The notes under the pieces are model-generated. The model did not search any database. It had not been told where the DNA came from and saw only the letters and a program-made list of their open reading frames with translations. Positions 44,252 to 53,249 of a DNA stretch of 64,000 nucleotides are shown piece by piece. Positions within the stretch are counted from its first letter, which is position 1. Each line of letters starts with the position of its first letter. A program made the translations under genes and the position numbers. Source of the stretch: J054 sp965223095 (GTDB lineage Bacteria > Pseudomonadota > Gammaproteobacteria > Steroidobacterales > GCA-2729495); NCBI GenBank assembly GCA_965223095.1, contig OZ244979.1, positions 1,922,001-1,986,000 on the forward strand, in the 5' to 3' direction.

Positions 44252-45625
44252 CTATGCATGGAGAAGCATGCTGAGTTCCGAGACGTCTTGAACGTCTTCC
44301 AGACTTTCTACCATAGCCACGACATTCGCGATCTTTGTATCAGGCAAGACAACGCCTGCAAGCTTACGAAATTTTTCCACGATCTCTGGCCGTCCAATTT
44401 TGGGTTTATCACGCGCAAACTCAGAATTTTCGTGCAGTCTTTGACCGTTGTTTAAGTTTACATAGATATCGAAACACATACGCTGTTCATTGAACCAAGC
44501 AAGTTCAGCTTCCGGATCCGGTTCGATACGAATTCGTTTCAGTAGGTCGGTGACATCGTCGGAGTCTATTCGCTCTTGGTCGTACAAGTTCGGCAAAAGT
44601 TCATCGCCGAGTAGCGTCGTCGCTATTGTGTAGGGGAGTGAGAACATCGCGTCAACTTCACCTGCTGGCTTGTAGTCGGCGATTCGGTCAGCGCCAAGGC
44701 CGCGCACAAGCACAGACTCTACGTCATCCGCCCTAAAGGCGTGTCTCTGCATTAGTTTCTTTAGGCCGACGTGGACCGGATGATTCCAGGCAATGGACGG
44801 GTGAACTTTAAATTCTGTTTCTAGAATGTAATGGCTATTGCCCAGATCCTTAAGCATTACTGCATGGTCACATTGATCTGAGCCAGCCATAATCCAAAAC
44901 CCCTCATCGCCGTCAAGGATTCCGTAACCGCCACGAAACCCTCGTTTTGCGGATAAGGCAGCGAACGTTCCCCCCATTGCCATCCAGCCCCAGCCCAATT
45001 TGGCTTCCCGCATGGGGCGAGTTTCTGCAACTTTGCCAAAATATTTGTAAGCGGACGGCACCGGCGCGTAGGTGCCAGCAATCCCCATGGCTGCGTCGAT
45101 TTCCTCGGCATTGAGTTTAAGGAGTCGGGATGTGGCGACGCACGGGGCAAACGATGTGTATTGTTGTCCCCAAACTTTCGCTCCGCGTTCCGCTGACGGC
45201 TGCATGGACATGCCAATGCGCGTTCCTATTTCATACCCTCGTTCAATTGCCGCTATTAACTCGCGGCCCGTTGCTCGGACTTGCTCACCAACGGCTAGCG
45301 CCGCGGGAATGGTGACCGGGCCCGCGTGGATGCAATAGCAAACGACGTCTTCGTAGTCCAGGGCGAAAGCCAGCGATGCGTTCGCATAGCTGGCCATTGC
45401 TGCCGAGACTTTTTTCCCATCAGCAATGATCGTCGCCTCCGGGGTTCCGCCGCCCGTTTGTTTCGCTAGATCGATATGCATTTGGCCAATCCGGGTCTCT
45501 CTGCCGGCAACCGCTGCTGCCAATATATTTAGAATGCAGGTCTTCGTATGCTCGATGACTTCTGATGGCAAATCATCGAAGCCACCCGATGCAGCGTACT
45601 CGGCAAGTCTGCGCGTTGTGGACAT
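44252..45625 (-). CDS. MmgE/PrpD family protein
   Basis: A 457-residue protein of the MmgE/PrpD family, whose best-known member is 2-methylcitrate dehydratase. Conserved segments include CILNILAAAVAGRET, SYANASLAFALDYEDV, ALAVGEQVRATGRELIAAIERGYEIG, GWMAMGGTFAALSAKRGFRG, FKVHPSIAWNHP and DAMFSLPYTIATTLLGDEL. Many homologues are not methylcitrate dehydratases and act on other dicarboxylic or cyclic substrates; prpB and prpC are absent here, so the methylcitrate cycle is not supported. The gene stands alone on the minus strand. The alpha/beta hydrolase and TonB receptor that follow are divergent from it, so a shared uptake and breakdown function is only a possibility. Confidence 0.85.
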   Translation of the reverse strand: MSTTRRLAEYAASGGFDDLPSEVIEHTKTCILNILAAAVAGRETRIGQMHIDLAKQTGGGTPEATIIADGKKVSAAMASYANASLAFALDYEDVVCYCIHAGPVTIPAALAVGEQVRATGRELIAAIERGYEIGTRIGMSMQPSAERGAKVWGQQYTSFAPCVATSRLLKLNAEEIDAAMGIAGTYAPVPSAYKYFGKVAETRPMREAKLGWGWMAMGGTFAALSAKRGFRGGYGILDGDEGFWIMAGSDQCDHAVMLKDLGNSHYILETEFKVHPSIAWNHPVHVGLKKLMQRHAFRADDVESVLVRGLGADRIADYKPAGEVDAMFSLPYTIATTLLGDELLPNLYDQERIDSDDVTDLLKRIRIEPDPEAELAWFNEQRMCFDIYVNLNNGQRLHENSEFARDKPKIGRPEIVEKFRKLAGVVLPDTKIANVVAMVESLEDVQDVSELSMLLHA

Positions 45626-46110
45626 CCTTGGGCTCTCTCTAGATGCGTTGTTAGCTAAGTTAAATCATCCGCAAGCTGGTGATCGTATTGACTGCTGATC
45701 TCGGTGCCATTTTGTCGTCGCAGGCCTCAGTCTGCGGCTGGATAGTTCTCGGTGATTATAAGAGCAACGATTAGAAAATTTATTTTGTGGTGTGCGGCTT
45801 GTGGCTGCAATCCGCTGAGATTAAGGCTGTGGTATTAAGCCACACATGCTCGCGGGCGGCGTTCGACCGGAGGACGTGGAGTATATTACCCAGGTATTTT
45901 TTGCTCGAGATGCGGCTTGTGGCTTGACTGTTTGTCTTGTATCTCAATTTCGGCAGAGCTATCCTGATTCGGTTTTAGTCTGGGAACGACATTGAGGACA
46001 CGCCGTAGTCATAAGCTTGTTCAAGCTTGCCGAGTGCGCGCCGGCGTAGGGAAGTCTGCTTTTCCCGGTTATGCTTGCTTCCGTATTGATTTGAGGGAGA
46101 GCTTCAGACC
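45626..46110 (+). other. Divergent intergenic region
   Basis: About 485 bases between MmgE/PrpD (minus) and the alpha/beta hydrolase (plus). It contains a small plus-strand frame, ATG 45846 to TGA 45995, of 49 codons with protein-like composition (PEDVEYITQVFFARDAA) but no ribosome binding site; it may be a remnant. The strong site GAGGGAGA before the TTG at 46111 is the only clear signal. Confidence 0.35.
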
Positions 46111-46926
46111 TTGGCATTTGTAGACGATCATGGTGTGCGGCTCTGGTATCAAGTCACGGGTCAAGGTGAGCCATTAGTCGTTTCCGGGGGCTTCGGCTTG
46201 CTGGATAATCAGTACGACTATGTCAGAGACGCGCTGGCGAAGGAATTTCAAGTCATCGACTGGAACTATCGCGGCGTGGGCCAGTCCGATCGTGCCTGGC
46301 CGGGTGGCGGTTTCAATCTCGATCGCTGGGTGGATGACCTCGAGCTCATTTTGGATGATTTGGGCCTGAGGAACGTGAATATGTGGGGGACCTCCACGGG
46401 TTCCCAGATCACCATGCGCTATGTCGCGCGCTATCAGTCCCGCGTGCGCTCGATGATTACCTATCCCATGGTCAAAGCCGATGTTGGTTTTCGTAATGCT
46501 TTCAAGGGCTTCCAATACGTCTGCGAAACCTTTGGCTATGATGCCTTGGCGGCGCTGACGTCTTGGATAGGCTGCGCCGAGGAGAACGTTTTTGGCCCGA
46601 AATGGGGCGAGGTTGCCAAGTGGGAGGCGGAGTCCTTCAAGCGAAATTTCACCATCGAATCGCTGAATGAGACCATGGCCATTCACGCCAATACCGATCT
46701 GACGGCGGATATTGCTAAGATAAAGGTCCGGACAATGTTACTCTTAGGCGAATCGGGCAATCTTGGCTTCGGCGCGCCGGGCATTAAAGACTTGGCCGAT
46801 GAGTTCATGCGGCATATACCGCATACCCAGTTACGAATCATCCCCGGAGGCGGCGGGACTTATTGCATGATTGAGAAGCCTGGGGAAACGGCGGCAGCCG
46901 TGATCGAATTTGTTAAGGACAATTAG
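46111..46926 (+). CDS. Alpha/beta hydrolase-fold protein lacking the catalytic His
   Basis: A 271-residue alpha/beta hydrolase fold protein. The nucleophile elbow is GTSTG with Ser95, the oxyanion region is GGFGLLDNQYDY, and LLLGESGNLG precedes the acid-loop region. The C-terminal motif that normally carries the catalytic His (GxGHF-x-MIEKP) reads GGGGTYCMIEKP: His is replaced by Thr250. The protein is otherwise full-length, so this is a substitution rather than truncation. It may be a non-hydrolytic binding protein or use another base. Start is TTG at 46111, with GAGGGAGA 10 bases upstream; no signal peptide. It sits 54 bases before the TonB-dependent receptor, so both may be one operon handling an imported compound. 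Confidence 0.78.
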   Translation: MAFVDDHGVRLWYQVTGQGEPLVVSGGFGLLDNQYDYVRDALAKEFQVIDWNYRGVGQSDRAWPGGGFNLDRWVDDLELILDDLGLRNVNMWGTSTGSQITMRYVARYQSRVRSMITYPMVKADVGFRNAFKGFQYVCETFGYDALAALTSWIGCAEENVFGPKWGEVAKWEAESFKRNFTIESLNETMAIHANTDLTADIAKIKVRTMLLLGESGNLGFGAPGIKDLADEFMRHIPHTQLRIIPGGGGTYCMIEKPGETAAAVIEFVKDN

Positions 46927-46980
46927 TTTTTCTCGAGTGGCCTTTTCGGGAACTCATTTCACTAGTGAGCGGGGGTAGAA

Positions 46981-49470
46981 ATGAAACATTTGACGAGATC
47001 TAGGGCTAAAGCCGTTGTGTTGGCGGCTGCGCTGGTGGCAACGGGGGCACCGGTTTCGCTGTTTGCGCAACAAGTTGAAGAAATATTGGTGACCGCGCGG
47101 CAACGCTCGGAAAAACTGACCGATGTGCCCGCGTCAATTACGGCATTTACCGAAGACACAATCGAGCGCGTGGGCGTGGAGCGTGCGGAGGATTTTATCG
47201 CGCTAACTCCCGGTGTAACCATGGTGAACACGGCGGAAGTTGGTGATACCAATGTGAGTATCCGCGGTCTGAACGGTGCGCGCGACGCGGAAACGAATTT
47301 CGCCTTCATTGTTGACGGAATCTTGTATACGAATCCATCGGCATTTAATCGCGAATATACAGACTTGCGGCAAATTGAAGTCCTGAAAGGCCCCCAGGGC
47401 GCTGCTTACGGGCGTTCGGCGGCATCCGGTGCGGTCATCGTGACCACTGGTAAGCCGAGTAACGAATTTGAGGGCAATGTGGAGGCAAGTCTTGCGTCCC
47501 ATGATACCGCCATGGTCAAAGGCATGATTAGCGGACCGCTAGTGTCTGACACCTTGTACGGCAGGATCAGCATTGACTATCGGGATACCGATGGGCACTT
47601 GACGAATAATTTCACGGATACCCGCATCGTTAACGATTTTGAAAACTACAATGTCACCGGTCGTCTGGTCTGGGAGCCGAGCGATGCCCTGGCCATCGAT
47701 AGCAAGCTTCGCTATGGCGAGGTTGAGGCCGCTTCCATTGCCTTTAACGCGTCATTCGCACTGCCGTCGTTCGTTGCGTTTATCGGTCCGGATGCCTTTG
47801 AGGACGCCAATGATCATCAATTCGTTTTTTCGCCCAATGTCGATCCGGAGAACGAACAGGAAACCTTGGAGGCGTCGATAAAGGTCGATTACGACATGGA
47901 TTGGGCCACCTTGACCAGCTGGGCTCTGTATAGCGATGTGGAGCAGTTCTTTTCTGCCGACGGTACCAGTGGCGCCTTTGGTTTCTACTTTGCCGACCCC
48001 ACTTGTCTTGCGACAACGGCCGCGTTGCAGGGTTTTCCCGTCCAAACGCCAACGTTTATCGGCGCAGACCCGGGAACCTCGCTGTATCCGCCCTATAGCC
48101 CCACAACTTGTGATGGCTACCAGTTCCAGGTCCGCGATCAAGAAGACTTGAGCTTGGAAGTTCGCCTCACTTCTTCGGACGACCAGCGTCTGCGCTGGAA
48201 TGTGGGCGCCTATTGGTTGGATTTGGAACGCGAGGTTGGGGTGGCGCAATTGTTCGACGACGGTAGTGGCAATTTGCCGGCCAGTTTGATTAATTCATAC
48301 ACCGATGCGCTGGTACGCGATCAGTTCGACACCACGGTCTATTCCCTGTTTGGCGGGATCAACTATGATTTGACCGACGCGGTGGAGGCCTCCGTTGCCT
48401 TGCGCTGGGATCAAGAAGAGCGTGATGTCACCAATCTTGTGCCCACGCCTAGTCAGCGTACGTCGACGAGAATCGACTATTGCGCCGCTATCGGTGGTTG
48501 TACGCTTAATGGTGTGCCCCTGGTCGGTTCTCCCCTGAATCCCGCCTTCGTGACCAACTTCGCGACGGGTGAAACTGTGGATGCCATTGCCCCGAGAAGT
48601 AAAACCTTTTCTCAGTTGCAACCAAAAGTCAGTTTGACCTGGGATTTGGGCGATGACTGGACCTTATTCGGTAGCTGGGGAATAGGCTTTAAAAGTGGTG
48701 GCTTTAATAACTTAGGCTCAAACGCCACCACGCAGCTATTCTTCGTTGACGCGGGCGCAACGCTGGTTGCACCGCCGGATTTGTTCCGGAAAGAGAAATC
48801 AAGCGCCTTCGAAGTGGGCTTTAAAGCTGATATAGCTGACGGCAGAGTGCAGCTTAATGGCGCGGCTTTTCATACCGAAGTCGACGACATGCAGTTTTTC
48901 GAGTTCTTCGTTGGCCCCTTCGGTTTGCTGCGCGTGGTTGAAAACATCGACGAGGTGACGATCCAGGGCTTAGAGGCCGCCGTTTCCGCGCAGATTACCG
49001 ACGGTATAAGCCTTAGCGCGGGCGCGAGTTGGATTGATGGCGAGATTGATGAGAATGCCATTCGTCCAAACACCGTCGGCAACGAAGTGCCGAACGCGCC
49101 GGAGTACACTTTTAACGCATCTGCTCAATATGTTTCACCGGAATTTTCCGGCATGAATTTCGTGGGTAACGTGACATTTTCCAGGGTTGGTGAAACCTCG
49201 TTTCACACAGTCCAGGATAATGTCGTGCCGGCCACCTTGTTTGGTGGTCCACCGGCGGACTTTAGCCGCACACGTCGCGACGCCTATGACATTGTCAATT
49301 TACGCCTGGGCTTAGAAGGCGAGCAATGGCGAGCCACCGCTTTCGCCAACAACTTGTTCGACGAAGAGTATCTTGCCGAAGTCATTACCGCGCCGGAGTT
49401 TGGCGGATCCTTCGTGCATCCGGGCACTGACCGGGTGTATGGGCTGGAGGTCGCCTTTAGCTTTCAATAG
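46981..49470 (+). CDS. TonB-dependent outer-membrane receptor
   Basis: An 829-residue receptor. A signal peptide with cleavage near residue 29 (PVSLFA-QQ) precedes a TonB-box-like VEEILVTARQR, the plug domain (LTDVPASITAFTEDTIE, DTNVSIRGLNGARDAETNF, QIEVLKGPQGAAYGRSAASGA) and a 22-strand beta-barrel of alternating polar and aromatic residues ending in YGLEVAFSFQ with C-terminal aromatic Phe. This class uses energy from TonB/ExbBD to import a ligand. The plug resembles the large marine-type family often tied to plant or aromatic compounds; the ligand is not known. The gene follows the alpha/beta hydrolase in the same direction. The N-terminus lacks an extra signalling domain, so no anti-sigma link is expected. 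Confidence 0.93.
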   Translation: MKHLTRSRAKAVVLAAALVATGAPVSLFAQQVEEILVTARQRSEKLTDVPASITAFTEDTIERVGVERAEDFIALTPGVTMVNTAEVGDTNVSIRGLNGARDAETNFAFIVDGILYTNPSAFNREYTDLRQIEVLKGPQGAAYGRSAASGAVIVTTGKPSNEFEGNVEASLASHDTAMVKGMISGPLVSDTLYGRISIDYRDTDGHLTNNFTDTRIVNDFENYNVTGRLVWEPSDALAIDSKLRYGEVEAASIAFNASFALPSFVAFIGPDAFEDANDHQFVFSPNVDPENEQETLEASIKVDYDMDWATLTSWALYSDVEQFFSADGTSGAFGFYFADPTCLATTAALQGFPVQTPTFIGADPGTSLYPPYSPTTCDGYQFQVRDQEDLSLEVRLTSSDDQRLRWNVGAYWLDLEREVGVAQLFDDGSGNLPASLINSYTDALVRDQFDTTVYSLFGGINYDLTDAVEASVALRWDQEERDVTNLVPTPSQRTSTRIDYCAAIGGCTLNGVPLVGSPLNPAFVTNFATGETVDAIAPRSKTFSQLQPKVSLTWDLGDDWTLFGSWGIGFKSGGFNNLGSNATTQLFFVDAGATLVAPPDLFRKEKSSAFEVGFKADIADGRVQLNGAAFHTEVDDMQFFEFFVGPFGLLRVVENIDEVTIQGLEAAVSAQITDGISLSAGASWIDGEIDENAIRPNTVGNEVPNAPEYTFNASAQYVSPEFSGMNFVGNVTFSRVGETSFHTVQDNVVPATLFGGPPADFSRTRRDAYDIVNLRLGLEGEQWRATAFANNLFDEEYLAEVITAPEFGGSFVHPGTDRVYGLEVAFSFQ

Positions 49471-49486
49471 ATCGAATAATATAGCT

Positions 49487-49521
49487 CGTCCCCGGTGTTG
49501 CTCATTACAACACCGGGGACG
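49487..49521 (+). terminator. 14-bp hairpin after the TonB receptor
   Basis: CGTCCCCGGTGTTG (49487-49500) pairs perfectly with CAACACCGGGGACG (49508-49521) around the loop CTCATTA. It begins 17 bases after the receptor stop. No T-run follows, only a weak AT-rich tract, so efficient intrinsic termination is uncertain, but its position and strength suit a 3' end signal. Confidence 0.65.
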
Positions 49522-49696
49522 ACTTTACCAAAAAAATTAAAGGGCTCTTTAGAGTCCACATCATAAGTCTGTGGCCTTCGCGACGGAGGCTGCCACTCTC
49601 ATCCCGCCTAGGGGGTCGAACCGATTTTTCGGCTTTAGTCTTGTCTATTCGCTTGACGGAATCTGCTCGCGCTGCCCTGGGTCAACTGCGTCGCCG

Positions 49697-50077
49697 TCAG
49701 TTCAGGGCGATATGCGCGGGTATCGACGATTCGGCGTCCTTACCTTCCGCACGTTTGATGTTCGCAAGCGGTTCGCCGGTGGATTTCACGCGCACCAACT
49801 CGCTAAACATCGCGACGATGCTGGCCGCATGTTGAGCGGCTTCAGCCGCCGACATTTTGCGAATACTGGCGGCCGCCACGTACTCCCGGCCGATGGGCGT
49901 GGCCGAACACATGGATTTCTGTAGCCGCTCCAAACCTTCCCGGATGCTCTCGGGAATACCGTTCTTAGGCAGGGTTTCCAGATGATCGGTGTAGGCAGAG
50001 AGCAGGCGTTGCTTTAGGCTGCCGCCACCAGCCAGGGTTCGGACGGCGGCATAGAATCTATCGGTGAATTGGCACAT
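49697..50077 (-). CDS. Conserved-looking hypothetical protein (126 aa)
   Basis: A 126-residue, all-helical, basic to neutral cytoplasmic protein starting MCQFTDRFYAAVRTL. Segments LSAYTDHLETLPKNGIPESI and LERLQKSMCSATPIGREYVAA form amphipathic helices. I do not recognise a family. It has a plausible ribosome binding site (AGGG, about 6 bases before the ATG) and natural codon use, unlike the plus-strand frame (49571-49924) that overlaps it. It stands between the TonB receptor and the EamA transporter, divergent from the transporter; no operon partner is apparent. The helical, Lys- and Ala-rich pattern suggests a small regulatory or structural protein, but no function can be assigned. Confidence 0.65.
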   Translation of the reverse strand: MCQFTDRFYAAVRTLAGGGSLKQRLLSAYTDHLETLPKNGIPESIREGLERLQKSMCSATPIGREYVAAASIRKMSAAEAAQHAASIVAMFSELVRVKSTGEPLANIKRAEGKDAESSIPAHIALN

Positions 50078-50282
50078 GAGGACCCTCGTTTGTCGTTTTT
50101 ATTGGTCCAGGCGACACATTTTGTCGCCTCTTTCGTCCAAGCCGCCAATTTATTGTCACTCTAAGGAAGAGAGATTTTAGGCGCGCAATGAGCGATTAAT
50201 AGGTGAAATATATAGTGAAAATCAGAAATTACAAGTAAGTCTTCGAAACAATTGTGAATACACAGAATTCGAATCATTCCTC

Positions 50283-51182
50283 GTGCCAATAAGCCCTAGA
50301 CATTGGTTGGCCTTGCTCAGCTTGGTCATGCTTTGGGGTTCTTCCTACACCGCCGTGGAGTGGGCCCTGCGCCTGTGGCCGCCGGCACAAGTGGTCGGTC
50401 TACGGGTGCTCACGGGCGCATTGGTGTTGCTGTTGGCTGTTTTCCTGGGTCGCCACCGCTTGCCTGCCGACCTGCGGCGCTGGCTGTGGTTCGGATTCAT
50501 CGCCGTTATTGGCAACTGCTTGCCGTTTTTCCTGATTTCCTGGGGACAGCAGCGCGTGGAGTCGGGCTTGGCGGGGATTTTGGCGGCAACGACGCCCTTG
50601 GTCGTGTTAATTCTGGCGCATTTCACCTTGGCGGACGAGCGCCTGCAGAAACGGCAAATGTTGGCGTTCGTTATCGGGTTCATCGGGATTTTGGTACTGA
50701 TGGGGCCTGATTCCCTCGCGGCCGTTAGCGGGTCGGGGGCGCGCCTCTGGTCGCAGCTGGCCATTCTCGGCGCCGCGGTCTGCTACGCCGTGGCCACCGT
50801 TGCCGCGCGTTTCATGCCCGCGTCGCATCCAGTGGTCACGTCCTGCGGGGTGATTTTGATCGCCAGCGGGATCATGAGTCCGTTTAGCCTCGATGCCGTG
50901 AGCCTGCTGCCCGGCGCGCCAATAGCCGTGGTGCTTGCGGTGGCTTTCCTGGGTTTTATGGGCACCGGTTTGGCATCCATTATTTATTTCTACTTGATTA
51001 TGGAAACGGGCGCGCGCTTCACCTCACTGCTGAACTATTTGGTGCCGATCTGGGCAGTGGTACTGGGTGGCCTGTTGTTGAACGAGCGCTTGCCGCTGAA
51101 CTCCTGGCTAGCCATGGGCCTGATTCTGTGTGGCCTGATGCTGATGCGCAATTCCGCACCAGCGGCTGTCAGTCCAAACTAG
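50283..51182 (+). CDS. EamA/DMT-family transporter
   Basis: A 299-residue membrane protein with ten hydrophobic helices arranged as two EamA repeats: LALLSLVMLWGSSYTAVEWAL opens the first and LAILGAAVCYAVATVAARF the second. The LRVLTGALVLLL and ERLPLNSWLAMGLILCGLML segments are typical of the drug/metabolite transporter superfamily. Substrates of uncharacterised members include amino acids and nucleosides; it is not readable here. GTG 50283 is the start, with no strong ribosome binding site. The stop (TAG 51180-51182) overlaps that of the convergent lipoprotein gene by 4 bases. Confidence 0.88.
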   Translation: MPISPRHWLALLSLVMLWGSSYTAVEWALRLWPPAQVVGLRVLTGALVLLLAVFLGRHRLPADLRRWLWFGFIAVIGNCLPFFLISWGQQRVESGLAGILAATTPLVVLILAHFTLADERLQKRQMLAFVIGFIGILVLMGPDSLAAVSGSGARLWSQLAILGAAVCYAVATVAARFMPASHPVVTSCGVILIASGIMSPFSLDAVSLLPGAPIAVVLAVAFLGFMGTGLASIIYFYLIMETGARFTSLLNYLVPIWAVVLGGLLLNERLPLNSWLAMGLILCGLMLMRNSAPAAVSPN

Positions 51183-52444
51183 CGCATTTCTTGCTCGGGA
51201 ACCGGGCCGAAGTACATATCGAAGAACAGACCAAAGCCTAGGTTAGGTTCTCGCTTTGGCTCGAAATCGTAGCGCGGAAACGTGGCGCTGCCCCGTAGCT
51301 CCGCGAATAGCCATTTGCGCAAAATTCTTTGGCGGTAACGCAATTCAATGCCGTAGTTTTGTAAGGACGATTCGCGCCCCGTTTCGCCGCGGATGAACGC
51401 CTGGTAAGTCAGCGCGCGGCGATTCGAGAACCCCCGAAACAATGTCAACGATGAGGTCCAATCCAAGCCCTTGCGATCTTCCGACAAGGTGCCCACATTT
51501 CCCCAACGCAGTAGTCTATTGTTGCCAATCAATCTCACGAGATCGATTTGCGTGGTTTCGCCCAGTCCGCGTTTACGGGTCCAGAAAACAGTTTGGTGCA
51601 CCCGCAGCAGTGTTTCTTCAGTAATATTCCAATTGCGTAGCCAGCGAGCTTTGGCGAAGACGTCGGGGTTCAATCTGAGTTTCGCGCCCACATCGAAGTC
51701 AAAGCCCCGGTCGAGCTTTTGTCCGCGCTGAAAGCCTAGGCCCACGAGCCAATCTGCATCGTCTACCTCTTCAAACCGGCTGGGCAATGAATCCACTTCA
51801 TCGTCGCCTCGATCCTCGATGAGTTCTTCTTCGGTACCGCGGCCCAGCCGCAATTTGCCGCGCCAGTTTTCTAGTCGTGCTTCGGCGGCCGGCAGCGCCA
51901 GATCGGCGCGAAAGCGGTAATCGGTATCCCAGCCCGCGCGCTCATCCCAGAAAGCGCCCAAGCCCACACGGCCATTGGTTTCACGCACCGTGGCGTCGTA
52001 GCGTGCACGGTCACCAAAGAAGCCGTCGAACCAACGGGTTGCACCGCAGACGGTCCAAAAGACACGCTTTTGCGTGCGGTCTAGCCAGGAACCGCCTTGT
52101 TCGCGTTCGCTGCAGGTTGTGGCGGGTTCCGCCGCCGCTTGATTGGGCAACGGGCCTTCGCTGGGCGGCGGTTCGTTGATGCCGTCGTCCACGACGTTCA
52201 CCACCTCATCCACGGCTCGGCTAATGTCTTCGCCGATCGCTTCGGCCGGTTGGGATTCGCGACTGTTGGAGTCCGCCGTTGCGGCTGAGCCCCCCGGCTC
52301 GTCTGCATTGCCAGCGGCGATTTTGGTCGCCACGGGTTCGGGGGGCGTTGCCGTCTCGCGACGATTCGCCTGATCGGGGGCGCAGGCTGTGACGCTCAGA
52401 ACCGCAGCCAGTGCCAATACTAACTTGGCCCCGTAGCGATGCAT
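51179..52444 (-). CDS. Lipoprotein with a beta-rich C-terminal domain
   Basis: A 421-residue predicted lipoprotein. The signal peptide is MHRYGAKLVLALAAVLSV with lipobox TAC, giving a lipid-bearing Cys near residue 21. An acidic, Glu/Pro/Ala-rich linker of about 90 residues follows (VDEVVNVVDDGINEPPPSEG), then a domain starting CSEREQGGSWLDRTQKRVFW and a series of alternating polar/aromatic strands (RVGLGAFWDERAGWDTDYRF, FDFDVGAKLRLNP, RQRILRKWLFAELRGS) suggesting a small beta-barrel or outer-membrane-associated fold. I do not recognise the family. The frame stays open to 52645, but the ATG at 52444 is preceded by GGGAGG and gives a good lipoprotein signal, so I start there. It converges on the EamA gene. 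Confidence 0.68.
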   Translation of the reverse strand: MHRYGAKLVLALAAVLSVTACAPDQANRRETATPPEPVATKIAAGNADEPGGSAATADSNSRESQPAEAIGEDISRAVDEVVNVVDDGINEPPPSEGPLPNQAAAEPATTCSEREQGGSWLDRTQKRVFWTVCGATRWFDGFFGDRARYDATVRETNGRVGLGAFWDERAGWDTDYRFRADLALPAAEARLENWRGKLRLGRGTEEELIEDRGDDEVDSLPSRFEEVDDADWLVGLGFQRGQKLDRGFDFDVGAKLRLNPDVFAKARWLRNWNITEETLLRVHQTVFWTRKRGLGETTQIDLVRLIGNNRLLRWGNVGTLSEDRKGLDWTSSLTLFRGFSNRRALTYQAFIRGETGRESSLQNYGIELRYRQRILRKWLFAELRGSATFPRYDFEPKREPNLGFGLFFDMYFGPVPEQEMR

Positions 52445-53249
52445 GGGCCATGAGCCTCCCGCCGCCATGGACGGCTGCCTATGAAGTGGCGTTTGTATTG
52501 TGACCGTGTAGCCCGCTGTCTGCCGGAACCGGTTCATACTTTGGGGCCAATACTGAGACCCAGCCCTCGATTCTTGATGTCGCATGGAACCTGTTCTACG
52601 GGAGGGGAAAATCGCGTCCAACGCTATCCTCGCTGGCTTGATCAAAGAATCGTCGGAGCAGTTTAGCCATAGCGAATCGCAGAATCGAGACGATTCCCGC
52701 GGGTCGCGTCGCGTATCTCCTCCAGCGGCAAGGCACGGTGTCCAGGCACCGGCCGGTGTTCCGAGTTGCGATGGCGCCGTAGACTAGTCAGATGACGGCA
52801 CGGCTCGCTTGTACAGTGCCCCATGCAGTGGCCTGGAAGGCTATCGATCTGCGTGCCGGCCGGAATCACTGGCGCTTTGTCAGTGTTCCATGGGGCCTTG
52901 AAAGCATTGCTTCGGTGCTAGACGGTGGCGCAATGATTGGCTGTGTACGCGTGGCCCACGGACCGCCGCCGGGTGCAAAATGCACCAAGCGGCCGGGAGA
53001 CAGAAGCAGGATGCTTGAACTTTGGGGGCTATCGGCAGCGCATGCCAAGCAGTAAGATTCGCGCGGTTGAAACCCGCACGGTCTGCAGTGCGCAATTTGT
53101 TTGTTTGGGCCGCCACTGACGGCTTTTTCCAAAGGCGACCGGGCAAGCTTTGTGATTGCGCTTGGCGCGGCCCCAGGCTAGTCGCGACGGAGCGCAAAAG
53201 CATAAGCTTGGGTTATTCGCTAAAAACTTGAACAGTGAGGGCTGCTGAA
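52445..53249 (+). other. Intergenic region
   Basis: About 800 bases with several short, mutually overlapping open frames on both strands, all Arg/Cys/Pro-rich and without ribosome binding sites. None has a recognisable family. Promoters for the divergent lipoprotein (minus) and SDR (plus) genes must be in it; I could not place them. No repeats or RNA genes seen. Confidence 0.4.

Noticed and set aside
44252..45625. 2-methylcitrate dehydratase (prpD)
   Set aside because: No other methylcitrate cycle gene nearby; the family name covers many unrelated activities.
49571..49924. Plus-strand frame over the 126-residue hypothetical gene
   Set aside because: The minus-strand frame has a ribosome binding site and natural composition; the plus-strand one is Arg/Gly/His-rich.
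52445..52645. N-terminal extension of the lipoprotein
   Set aside because: Would hide the lipoprotein signal inside the protein; the ATG at 52444 has GGGAGG upstream.
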